64,000 bases of DNA, from the NCBI GenBank assembly GCA_028571685.1, contig CM053141.1, forward strand, positions 53,442,333 to 53,506,332. The letters run 5' to 3'. Both the position numbers and the translations under genes were made by a program. Position 1 is the first letter of the stretch, and each line of letters begins with the position of its first letter. The stretch comes from Heterohyrax brucei. Taxonomy: Eukaryota > Chordata > Mammalia > Hyracoidea > Procaviidae. The notes beneath the pieces were generated by a model. That model did no database searches. It was not told the DNA's origin and saw only the letters and a list, made by a program, of their open reading frames with translations. Positions 23,324-33,350 of the stretch are shown one piece after another.

Positions 23324-23824
23324 TTGATAGTTACTGGTGACTGGAATGCAAAATTTGGAAATGAAGAAGGATCGTTAATTGGAAAATATGGCTTGCATGA
23401 TAAAAATAATGCTGGAGATCTTATAAGAGAATTTTGCAAGACTAGTGACTTCTTCATTGTAAATACCTTTTTTAACCAACACAAATGGCAGCTGTATACA
23501 TGGACCTCACCAGATGGAATACACAGGACCAAATTGACTACATCTGTGGGAAAAGATGATGGAAAAGCTCCATATCAGCTGGCAGAACAAGACCAGGTGC
23601 TGACTGAGCCACAGATCACCAATTGCTCACATGCAAATTCAAACAAACTGAAGAAAATTAGAACCAGTCCACAAGAGCCAAAGTGTGACCTTGAGTATAT
23701 GCCCCTGAGTTTAAAGGCCATTTCAGGAACAGATTTGATGTGTCGATCACTAATGACCAAAGATCAGATGAATTTTGGAATGACATCAAAGACTTCATCC
23801 ATGAAGAGAGCAAGAGGTCATTGA
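23324..23824 (+). pseudogene. RTE endonuclease remnant
   Basis: A 166-codon open piece of the RTE protein. It contains Val-Thr-Gly-Asp-Trp-Asn-Ala-Lys-Phe-Gly near its start, the conserved GDWNA motif of AP-endonuclease-like LINE nickases, and Phe-Phe-Ile-Val-Asn-Thr-Phe-Phe further on. In RTE this domain nicks the target DNA to start target-primed reverse transcription. The upstream part of the domain is in another frame, and the Asp-His end region is altered, so the piece is dead. Confidence 0.8.
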
Positions 23825-24477
23825 AAAGACAGGAAAGAAAGAAAAGACTAAACTCAATGTCAGAAGAGACTCTGAAACTTGCTCTCAAACATCGAGCAGC
23901 TAAAGCAAAAGGAAGGAATGGCAAAGTAAAGGACGTAAACAGAGTATTTCAGTGGGCAGCTCGAGAGGACGAAAGAAAGCATTATAGTGACATGTGCAAA
24001 GAGCTGGAAATGGAAAACCAGAAGGGAAGAACACGTTCTGCAGTTCTCAAGCTGAAAGAACTGAAGAAAAACTTCAAGCCTCCAGTTGCAATTGTGAAGG
24101 ATTCTATGGGGAAAATGTTAAAAGACTCAGGGAGCATCAAGGGAAGATGGAAGGAAAACGCAGTCATTATACCAGAAAGAATTAGTTGATGTTCAGCCCT
24201 TGAAGAGATAGCATATGATCTGGAACCAATGGTTCTGAAAGACAAAATTGAAGCTGCCCTGAAGACACTGGCAAAAAGCAAGCTTCCAGGGACTGACGAT
24301 ATATCAGTTGAGATGCAACAAACAGATGCCATGCTGGAAGTGCTCACTGTCTATGCCAAGAAATATGGAGGACTGCAACCTGGCCAACTGACTGGAAGAG
24401 ATCTATATTTATGCCCATTCCAAAGAAGGGTAATCCAAATGAATGTGGAAATTACTGAACAACACCATTGATATCAC

Positions 24478-25290
24478 ATGCAAGTAAATTTTTTTCTCAA
24501 GATTTTTCAAAAACGACTGCAACAGCTTATTGACAAGGAACTGCCAGAAATTCAAGCTGGATTCAGAAGAGGACTTGGAACCAGGGATATCACTGCTGAT
24601 GCTGGATGGATCTTGGCTGAAAGTAGAGTGCACCAGAAAGATGTTTATCTGTGTTTCATTGACTATGCAAAGACGTTTGACTGTGTGGATCATAATAAAT
24701 TAAGGCTAACATTGCAGAGAATGGGAATTCCAGAGCACCTAATTGTGCTCTTAAGGAATCTGGACATGTATCAAGAGGCAGCCATGCAAACAGAACAAGG
24801 GGACACTGCATGGTTTAAAGTTAGGAAAAGCGTGTGTCAGGGTTGTATCATTTCACTATAACTTTTAATCTGTATGCTGAGCAAATAATCAAAAAAGCTG
24901 GGTTATACAAAGAAGAATGAAGCACTAGGATTGGAGGATGATTTATTAACAACCCTTGTTGCACAGATGACACTATCTTACTTGCTGGAAGTAAAGAAGA
25001 TTTGAAACACTTACTGATGAAGATCAGGGACCACAGCCTTCGGTATGGATTAAACCTCCACATCAAGAAAACAGAAATCCTTACGAGTGGACCAGTAAGT
25101 AACATCATCCTAAATGGAGAAAGGATTAGGGTTGTCAAGGATTTCATTTTACTTGGGTCCACAGTCAGTGGCCATGGAAGCAGCAGTCAAGAAATCAAAA
25201 GACTCATTGCACTGGGAAAATGTGCTGCAAAGAATCTCTTTAAAGTATTCGAAAGTATGGATGTCTCCTTGAGACTAAAATGCATCTGAT
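24478..25290 (+). pseudogene. RTE reverse transcriptase remnant
   Basis: Two open pieces in different frames cover the RT: 24478-24861 with Gln-Ala-Gly-Phe-Arg-Arg-Gly and Phe-Ile-Asp-Tyr-Ala-Lys-Thr-Phe-Asp-Cys-Val-Asp-His, and 25002-25289 with the thumb region. Between them, near 24961, the catalytic Tyr-Ala-Asp-Asp box reads Cys-Thr-Asp-Asp, so even the active site has drifted. RT motifs are of the RTE/BovB kind. Confidence 0.82.
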
Positions 25291-25739
25291 CCAAGCCCTG
25301 TTATTTTCAATTGCATCACATGTACATGAAAGCTGGACCATGAACAAAGAAGACAGAAGACAAATTGGTGCCTTTGAATTGTGGTGTGGGAGAAGAATGT
25401 TACTGCATGATGGACCACCAAAGAACAAACAGATCTGTTCTGAAAGAGAAGAACCAGAGTGCTCCTTGGAAACAAAGATGGCAAGACTGTATCTTACAAA
25501 GTTTGGACTTTTTTGTCAAGAGGGGTCAGTCCCTGGGGAAGGACATCATGCTTGGTAGAGTGGAGGGTCAGTGAACAAGAGGAAGACCCTCAATGAGATG
25601 GATTGACACAGGGGCTGCAACAGTGATCTTGAGCATAAAAATGACTGTGGACATGGCCCAAGACCGGGCAATATTTTGTTCTGTTGTTTATAGGGTCGCT
25701 ATGAGTCGCAACTGACTCAATGGCACCTAACAACAACAA

Positions 25740-26720
25740 GGAATCTGTTTATTGATAAAGATGCAGTCATGTGAACAGAACAAGGGAACACCGCATAGTT
25801 TAGTCAGGAAAGGTGTGCGTCGGGGTTGTATACTCTCATAATGCCATTTTAGTCTATGTGCTGAGCAAATAATACAAGGAGCTGGATTATACAAAGAAGA
25901 ATGAGGCATTAGGATCATTAACAACTTGCATTATGTGTATGACACTACCTGATTTGCTGGGAGTGGAGAAGATTTGAAACACTTACTGTTGAACATTAAG
26001 GACCACAGCCTTCAGTATGGATTGCCCCTTAATATCAAGAAAACAAAAATCTTCACAGCTGGACCAGTAAGCAACATCTTAAATGGAGAAGGGATTGAGG
26101 TTGTCAAGGACTTCATTTTACTTGTGTCCAGAATCAATGGGCATGGAAGCAGCAGTCATGAAATTCATGAAATCAGAAGATGCACTGCAGTGGGAAAGTC
26201 TGCTTCAAAGGATCTCTTTAAAGTACTTGAAAAGTAAGGATGTCACTTTGAAGATGAAAGTGCTCCTGACTCAGGACATGGTATTTTCAGTCACATCGTA
26301 TGCGTGTGAAAACTGGGCAACAAACAAAGGTATTGGTGCCTTTGTATTGTAGCACTGGAGAAGAATGTTGAATGTACCATGGACTGCCAAAAGAACAGAC
26401 CCGTTCTGGAAGAAGTACCACCAGAGTGCTCCTTGGAAACAAAGACGGCAAGACTGCATCTTACATGCTTTGGACATGTTGTCAGGAGAGATCAGTCCCT
26501 GGGGAAGGACATCATACTTGGTAGATTGGAGGGTCATTGAAAAAAGAAGAAGACCCTCAGTGATATAGATTGACAGTGGCTGCAACAATATGTTTAAGCA
26601 TGAAAATCGTTATGGACATGGCACAAGACCAGGCAGTGTTTTGTTCTGTTGTTCCCAGGGTCTCTATGTCTTAGAACCAAACCGATGGAACCTGACAGCA
26701 ACAACAACAGCAACAAAACA
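25740..26720 (+). mobile_element. RTE LINE copy E, 5'-truncated, in tandem with D
   Basis: It begins in mid-RT (GGAATCTGTTTATTGATAAA) immediately after the AAC tail of copy D and ends in CAGCAACAACAACAGCAAC. Thumb-region residues such as Lys-Thr-Lys-Ile-Phe-Thr-Ala-Gly-Pro-Val-Ser-Asn are readable at 25974-26237. A separate insertion into the tail of D is the simplest view. Confidence 0.85.
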
Positions 26721-26809
26721 AAAACTTCTATTGTCTATAAATACTGGATAAAGGTCAGAAAGACTGAATAACTTTCAACAAAAAAAACAAACAATAAAAG
26801 CAAGGATAT

Positions 26810-27330
26810 TATATTCGTATATCTACATAAAAAATTACCACAGATTCAGAAGCTAAAATCAGCACTCATTTATTAGCTTACAGTTACACAGTTCAAAGTT
26901 CCAGTTACGTTCAGCTGAGTTCTATGCCCAGGACAGATGTTTTGCTGTGCTGGTTTATTATGTGAAGGCTCTAGGAAAGGGCTCACTTCCAGATTTCTTT
27001 GTTGGAAGAATACAGTCCTTGTGATTTTAAGTCTTACATAACTCTTTTCTTTCTGGATGTCAGCTGGAGGAAGATCTCTTCCCCAAGATGCTACCCACAT
27101 TCATTATTATGTTGCTTCTCTGTCTCCAGAGCTAGCAACAGTATATAGAACTGTTCTCGTGCTCTGCGTTTTTCTGACTTTCATTTCTCCCTACCTCTGC
27201 TGCTTTTAATGATATATATGATTACACTGGGCATACCTGGATAATTTCCTCGTCTTAAGGGAAATTTCTTCCTGACTTTTTAAATATGGAAGTTAATAGG
27301 TAAATTTCTTAAGAAAAAATAGCCTGAATA
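26810..27330 (-). repeat. possible old MaLR-type LTR fragment
   Basis: Blocks CACTCATTTATTAGCTTACA, GGATGTCAGCTGGAGGAAGA and TGGATAATTTCCTCGTCTTA resemble an old antisense MaLR-type LTR. The family was not fixed and no clear ends are seen. Confidence 0.35.
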
Positions 27331-27364
27331 AGAGGATCCTATTTACCTGTATAAACACTGTGTA

Positions 27365-27530
27365 AACACTGATAATGTAGTGATTAAGAGCTATGGTTGT
27401 TAACCAAAATGTTGGCAGTTCGAATCTACCAAGTGCTTCCTGCAAACCCTATGGGGAAGTTCTATCATGTCCTATAGTGTCATTGTGAGTTGAAATCAAC
27501 TCACTGGCAATGTGTTTGGCTTTTTGGTTG
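27365..27530 (+). repeat. AfroSINE
   Basis: TGTAGTGATTAAGAGCTATG, GCAGTTCGAATCTACC (box B-like) and GTTGAAATCAACTCACTGGC are in the right order. Moderately diverged. Confidence 0.85.
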
Positions 27531-27664
27531 GGTAAGGTCAACTAAGCCATATAACACAACATAACCATGGGAGTGATATCTAATCATATTCATATATTTC
27601 AGTGGTTAGGGCAGAACACCTTTGGAGCACCATTTTAGCTATCCTATGTATCATTGCTGTGTTT

Positions 27665-27895
27665 AAGGACTTTCGGTGGTACGATAGTTAAGCACTTGGC
27701 TGCTGACTGAGAGGCTGGATATGTGAACTCACCAAGCAGCTCTGAGGGAGAAGGAACCGGAGACCTGCTTTCATAAAGACTACAGCCAAAAAGAAAACAA
27801 CAACAGCAACAATAAAACCCCACAGGGCAGTTCTCCTCTGTCACAGGGAGTTGCTATGAGTTCATGTTTACCTGATGGCACCCAGTGACATTGAC
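27665..27895 (+). repeat. AfroSINE, long form, with internal A/AAC-rich insert
   Basis: Starts TTTCGGTGGTACGATAGTTA, contains GAGACCTGCTTTCATAAAGA and CTACAGCC typical of the long form, and ends TTTACCTGATGGCACCCAG. A 40-bp A/AAC-rich stretch (about 27787-27820) interrupts it. Confidence 0.75.
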
Positions 27896-28887
27896 AACAA
27901 AGGCAAAGAAAAACACCATGAAGAAGAAGATAATTTTTTGGCCCCAAATAACCATATTGGAGCATGACTTTGAGGTGAATGTGCATGTAGTTCTTTTTTG
28001 GAAAGCACTTGAACTAGTATCTAGATTGGCTTTTATTCTTTGCACTGAACTGTCATATTATTTATATAAAAACTTCACTTTATTTCATGATGAACTACTC
28101 TCATCACAAGTAGTGAAATGTAGTATTTTCTCAGTAGGAGATATACTTGAGGACACTTGGATGCTTTCCTCTGGTGAGTCAAGGCTTCAAATAAGTGATA
28201 AAGACTTTATTGGCAACTGCAAACCTATAAAGACTGTGTATTTCTGTTTTTGTACTGTAACAGCAGTATATCTAAGAGTTTCCAAACATGTAGGACACTG
28301 GCAATGACATTTTACATGCTGGATGTTTACAATGAAAACACTTTCTCTCTGTAAGACTTTGAAAATGGAACTATGAAGATTGAGGAATATGTGGATTGAT
28401 TGGCACTACTAAGCAGAAAATTAAATTTTGTATATATGAAAAAATATATAATATTGCTACCCAAACATCTTTCATAAGCTAAAGTGAAATAGCCTTATTT
28501 CAAATGGAACAATTTCAAAAACTGATTGAAATTTCAAAAAGCATAAACTTTTCTTCCCACATACAAAATTATGAAAATTTTCACATAATGTATTTATGAG
28601 TGTGACTGAAGAGGAAACATAAATTAGTTCTGGATTATTTATATATCTCCTTCAAGTGTATCCATAGTCATTTCTCTACAGATACATCATCCATTCTGGA
28701 TAAGGTCTATGATACTTTGAACTTTCCTAAGGATCTTTTTCCTTCTTACATTTAGCTGTAGAGTGTACAAAATACTAAGTCATTTTAGCAATGCTCTGAA
28801 AACAAAAACAAGCCAAAAATCTTAATTAATACTGAAATTATGCAGCAGTATCAAAAAGCATACATTCTACATGCAAAAACAGCAGAG
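27896..28887. other. no gene seen
   Basis: AT-rich unique-looking DNA. A 140-codon frame (27885-28307) begins in the SINE tail and shows no known domain; I treat it as chance. Confidence 0.5.
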
Positions 28888-29015
28888 TTAAAAGCACAGA
28901 TTTCTAATCAAAATGTTGGCAGTTCATTTGCACCAGCAGCTCCTTGGAAACCCTGCAAAGCAGTTCTACTCTGTCCTATAGTGTTGATACAAGTTGGAAT
29001 AGACTCAAAGGGCAT
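28888..29015 (+). repeat. AfroSINE, 5'-shortened
   Basis: AATGTTGGCAGTTCATTTGC, CTCCTTGGAAACCCTGC and GTTGGAATAGACTCAAAGGG match the SINE body and tail. Confidence 0.75.
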
Positions 29016-29149
29016 GTATATAGAAATATTAAGGTTAGATGTTCAAATAAGTCTTGTTACAATAGTTTTCTATGGCACCTATAGTTATCTTTATAACCAA
29101 GCAAAATAATTTCATAACAAATTCATTCAGTGGGTGTTTATAGAGTACC

Positions 29150-29198
29150 AATTATAGAGTCACTATGAATTGACATTGACTTGATGGTACACAGTAGC
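29150..29198 (+). repeat. AfroSINE/RTE tail fragment
   Basis: AGAGTCACTATGAATTGACA followed by TTGACTTGATGGTACACAGT is the shared SINE/RTE tail; too short to say which. Confidence 0.6.
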
Positions 29199-30778
29199 AG
29201 CTACAATATAGGTGAAACACTTTCTTTCCCCTGGAAGAGCAAGGTGTGGGTGTCTTCAAGGCATTTGTGTTAGCATTCTCAGTTGTGATCACTGTATCTC
29301 TTCTGAGGAATTGTTTGTTTTGTTCTACAGTTGAAATTCAACTTGCTGTTTTAGCCTCACCAGTAACTAAGGTAGACAAATAATATCTTCTTGCTTCCAG
29401 TATATTGCATCAGCAGTCTCTTGTTGTCCAAAGAACCTTCTGGTCCATTTATCTTCTAGCTTTGTATGAAGCCATGTTCCTTTGTAACTCATGTTCCTTG
29501 GTTGAATGAACCACTACTCTTTCTGTCCTACGCTCAAAAACTTCTTAGATGTATGTTATTGGTCAAGTTAATATTTCTAAATCTATTGTCTAATAAAGTG
29601 AATGTAGAGACTGTAGTGATCAACTTATAAACCAAGTAATGCAAAATACCTGCTAGCATACTAGAAGGCAGGAGAAAGGCATTGTCAGAATTGAGGTCTT
29701 TCTTTTAACATCTAAAACAAAGATGAAGGATATTAATATATTTTTTCAGTTTCATTATGTACTAGCTTGTATTATAAACTATTAGAATAGTGTTTCTTGC
29801 AAGAAATGCATTTAGAGGTTTTAAACGAGATATTTAAAAACAAATATTTGTTCTACAATAATCTAATAAGGAAAATATTTCCCTTACTGGGTCTATATAA
29901 GACTAATACCAGAATCTTTTAAAAGTATACTTTTATAAAGTTAAGAAACTTCCATTATTTACATAAAACTCATTACTTTAGCTCTAAGGTTCTATGTGCA
30001 CAGCAAGAAAGTCAATTAGCTCCACAAAGAAACCACTTCCTGTCCTTATTAAAGAATAAGTAGCCTTTGCAAATGAAAAATATGAGCTATAGTGTTCTTC
30101 CATTTAACATGAATAGAAAACTATGGGGGTGAAATGAAATATTGGAAAAGACGTATCCTCACGGAAAATAATAACCTCACCCTATGAAATAAATTTAAGT
30201 TCTAGCTATTCTTTGATCTTAATAGGCAATTCCCCATTCTCTTGTTTACCAGTCTATAAAACTTTCTGCTTCTTTTGTATTTTTGAGTTTCAACCCAACC
30301 CAAGGAGGGAATAATGTGTGTTTTCAAAGAACATTTTCAGAATTATCAGCTTTGTCTACTTCTTTAAGATAACTTTTGTCTTGTTAAGAAAAGAAAGTCA
30401 TGAAAAGGTTTATTTATGATTTGTTGTTGCTATCTGCTATAAATTTGCTTCTGATTCATGATAAACTCATATGTATAGAGAACTGCTCCATAAGTTTTCA
30501 AGGCTATGACTATTTAGAAGTGGATTTCCAGGCCTGTCTTCCAAGGTGCCTTTGGGGAGATTTGAGATGCCAGCCTTTTAGCTAATAGATGAGAGCTTAA
30601 GCTTTGTACTACCCAGAGACTCCTGTTTATAATTTACTCAAAATATATTTTAAGCCTTGTAGCCTTTAAATAATAGATACTTGAATAACTTACCTTAGTG
30701 ATCCATATTTGGTGCTGTGAATATTTGTATGCTGAAACACAGAAACAGTACTTTGCTAGAACACTGTAAGCAAAATTG
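29199..30778. other. no gene seen
   Basis: AT-rich DNA without recognisable repeats or coding frames. Confidence 0.45.
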
Positions 30779-31195
30779 GTATAGATTGAATTGTGTCTCT
30801 GTAAAAGATATGTTGAAGTCCTAATTCTGGTACCTGTGAATGTTACTTTATTTGGAAACAGAATCTTTGCTGATGTAACCAAGTTAAGAAGAAGTCATTG
30901 AGGTGTACCGCATTCCAGCATGACTGACGTCTGTGTAAGAAGAGGAGAGCTGTAGACAAGGCCCAGAGGGAGGATGCCTTCTGCAAATGAGTGCAGGAGA
31001 TGACAGTGATGCCAAGCAATGCAAATAATTACACCATAGCAGAAGGCAGGAGGAAAGGATGGGCCAGGCTCTCTTCTAGAGTTATCAGAGAGAGAATGGC
31101 CCTGTCAACATCTTGATTTCAAAATTCTAGTTTCCAGAACTCCAAGAAAACAAATTCTGTTGCTTAACACCAATCAGTACGTAGTAATTTGTAAG
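30779..31195 (+). repeat. MLT1/MaLR-like LTR
   Basis: ATTGAATTGTGTCTCTGTAA, GAAGTCCTAATTCTGGTACC, TTATTTGGAAACAGAATC and the late blocks TTTCCAGAACTCCAAG and ATTCTGTTGCTTAACACC follow the order of MLT1-type LTRs of the ERVL-MaLR group. Internal gaps are likely. Ancient and non-coding. Confidence 0.65.
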
Positions 31196-32126
31196 GCGTC
31201 TCTGAGAAACTGATGTAGATATGGTCTCCTTTTTAATAGTCAAGCATAGTCAGTTACAGAACACAAGGAAAAGACTTCTGATTTACCAGTCTGTTAATTT
31301 TCCAACATTGTTTACGTGGCAGATGACCCAGTGAAATTCAGCACTCTTCTGTTACATATTGGTTTTGAAATCAACAAGGAATAGTACGTTTCAGGTAGCT
31401 GGATGTACAAAAAGACTTCAGGTCATCTTTTTCAGTTCTCCAGATACCCACTTTCTTAATACTGAAACCTGTGAAGCGAGGGCTACGATTTTCTCCCATT
31501 TCTCAGTTCTATGTCAGTATTTAAAATCGTCTGACACATAGAATCTCCATGCTTTGGACTTGATTATATGCAGCTACCAGCAGTAACAACAGCGTGACAA
31601 AATGAGGCAAAGCAAAGTTTCTACTCCAACTTAACTTCACAAGTGTTTTGATTCACTTCTTTCTATCGAAACAGGCAAATACAATAAATAGGACAAGTAA
31701 TATAAAGGATTTTTTTCTTCTGTTTACAGTTAAAAAAGAACACATCTATAATACCAGATACCAAAGTTAGAAAGGACACCAGCCAAAAACTGTGAAACTG
31801 AAATTTGAAACGAAGAGGATGAAGAGAAGTCAGATGTTAGTAATAGTAGAAGCACTTTTTATAAAAAGCTTTCCTTGTGGTATTTTTATTAAATCACAAT
31901 ATCTGTGAATGAGGAAGTTGTAGCAGAAGTTGTAAATATGTGTGTAAGTAGCCACCCAAGTATCTCAGAAAAGACAGCTTATCTTCAAATAAAACCACTT
32001 TGCGCCGCCATTCGTGTGGTCTGTGAACCTAGATGTAACTGCTGGAAGCCATCAGAAGTGCACAGAGTAGGATGCGCTAGAGCAAAATGAAGGGCCGAAG
32101 GAGGAAGCAGTCTATGATGAGGTGGT
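31196..32126. other. no gene seen
   Basis: No repeat or coding signal recognised. A short frame at 31905-32090 has no recognisable domain. Confidence 0.45.
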
Positions 32127-32634
32127 TGTCTTAGTCATCTAGTGCTGCTGTAACAGAAATGCTGCACGTAGATGACTTTAAAAAGATAAATTGTATTCTG
32201 TCACGATGAGTAGCCTGAAAGTCCAAATTCAGGGCATCACCTCCAGGGGAAGGCTTTTGCTGTTGGTTCTGGAGGAAGGTCCTTGTCATCAGTCTTCACT
32301 TGGACTGAGAGCTTCTAGGGTGCAGGCACTCCCAATCTGTTCCAAAGGATGCACTCTACTCCAATACTCTACCCAGTACTACTTTCTTGGTGGTGTGAGG
32401 TCTCCAAACCTCTGCTTCCTTCTCTTTCCTTTATGTTTCAAGAGACTGCCTCAAGGCCCAAAACAGTCTTACACATCAAGTCCTGCCCTGCCAACACAAG
32501 TGCTGCCCATTCTCCCTCACTGACATCTTAAAGGCAGGGTTTACACGTATAGGAATATTGCACAATACCAGGAATCATGGCCTAGACAAAATGCTACACA
32601 TATTTTTGGGAGAGACACAACTTAATCCATGAGA
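32127..32634 (-). repeat. solo LTR, family 1 copy 4
   Basis: It starts TGTCTTAGTCATCTAGTGCT and ends AATCCATGAGA, about 508 bp. Shared blocks are GATGACTTTAAAAAGATAAA, GGAGGAAGGTCCTTGTCATC and GGAATCATGGCCTAG. Flanks GTGGT and GGGAT could be a worn 5-bp duplication. This is the only copy of the four not inside an RTE. Confidence 0.75.
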
Positions 32635-32639
32635 GGGAT

Positions 32640-33295
32640 CCAGTATGAGATGTATAGGATACTAACACAATATAAATGATCCTATGGGCTGGTTTCAGTC
32701 TTCACCCACCTTTAACAAGCAGTTCTACATTCTCCATTTTCTAGTGAGTAGCTGAGTACAAATCAACTCAAATTTATCTTCTCCAACCTAAAACCATCTT
32801 CCCTAACTATGCTTCCTTATATGGCTTAATATTATCCTCATATGTCTTAGTCAACCAAACCTCAAAATTGGGACATCTTTTACTTCTCTCTCTTTTGCTC
32901 TTTAGAACCATCCACGAGGTGCTATGTTACGTCATCTGCCAATATGTCCTTCCTCTTGTCTCTTTCATTTCTTTCTCATTGCACTTACTTCCTTTCCATC
33001 TGTAAGCTTCTTGTCTCCGTTGTCCCCTCTGTTTAATCCCTTCTACATGGTAACAGTTGATTTAAATTCCTAAAGTGTTGTTTTGTATTTCTATCCCTCT
33101 CAACTTCTTTTAGACTAGTTAAATGCAAAACTAAATATTTAATTTGCACCAAAAGATTAATATTTTGAAACTTTCATATCATCAACTCCAATCTGCTCTG
33201 CCTTCACCTAGGGAAACATCCTTGTATAGAATACATTTCATACTTTTTATTTTCTCTTATATAATGTTTAGTTTGTCTTCTTTCTCTGAATTCCA
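32640..33295 (+). repeat. possible L2 internal fragment
   Basis: The C/T-rich stretch with AACCATCCACGAGGTGCTAT and TCATCTGCCAATATGTCC loosely follows the L2 coding region upstream of the 3' end. The match is weak. Confidence 0.3.
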
Positions 33296-33298
33296 ATA

Positions 33299-33350
33299 GC
33301 CAAGCCAAGTGCTGTTGAGTTGGATCTGACTCATTGTGACCCTACGGAAT
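33299..33350 (-). repeat. AfroSINE 3' fragment, antisense
   Basis: AGCCAAGCCAAGTGCTGTTG, then TCTGACTCATTGTGACCCTA, is the reverse complement of the tail. Confidence 0.7.

Larger units (their letters stand above)
22500..25739 (+). mobile_element. RTE LINE copy D, near full length
   Basis: About 3.2 kb, the usual length of RTE/BovB-type LINEs. It has a 5' region (block CCAGCAGGGTCACCCATGG near 22608), an AP-type endonuclease, a linker and an RT, ending GACTCAATGGCACCTAACAA plus AAC units. The reading frame shifts several times, so it cannot encode an active protein. It starts about 50 bp from the truncated 5' end of copy C, head to head, and copy E follows it directly. Confidence 0.9.

Noticed and set aside
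27885-28307. 140-codon open frame
   Set aside because: It begins inside a SINE tail, continues into AT-rich DNA and shows no known domain.
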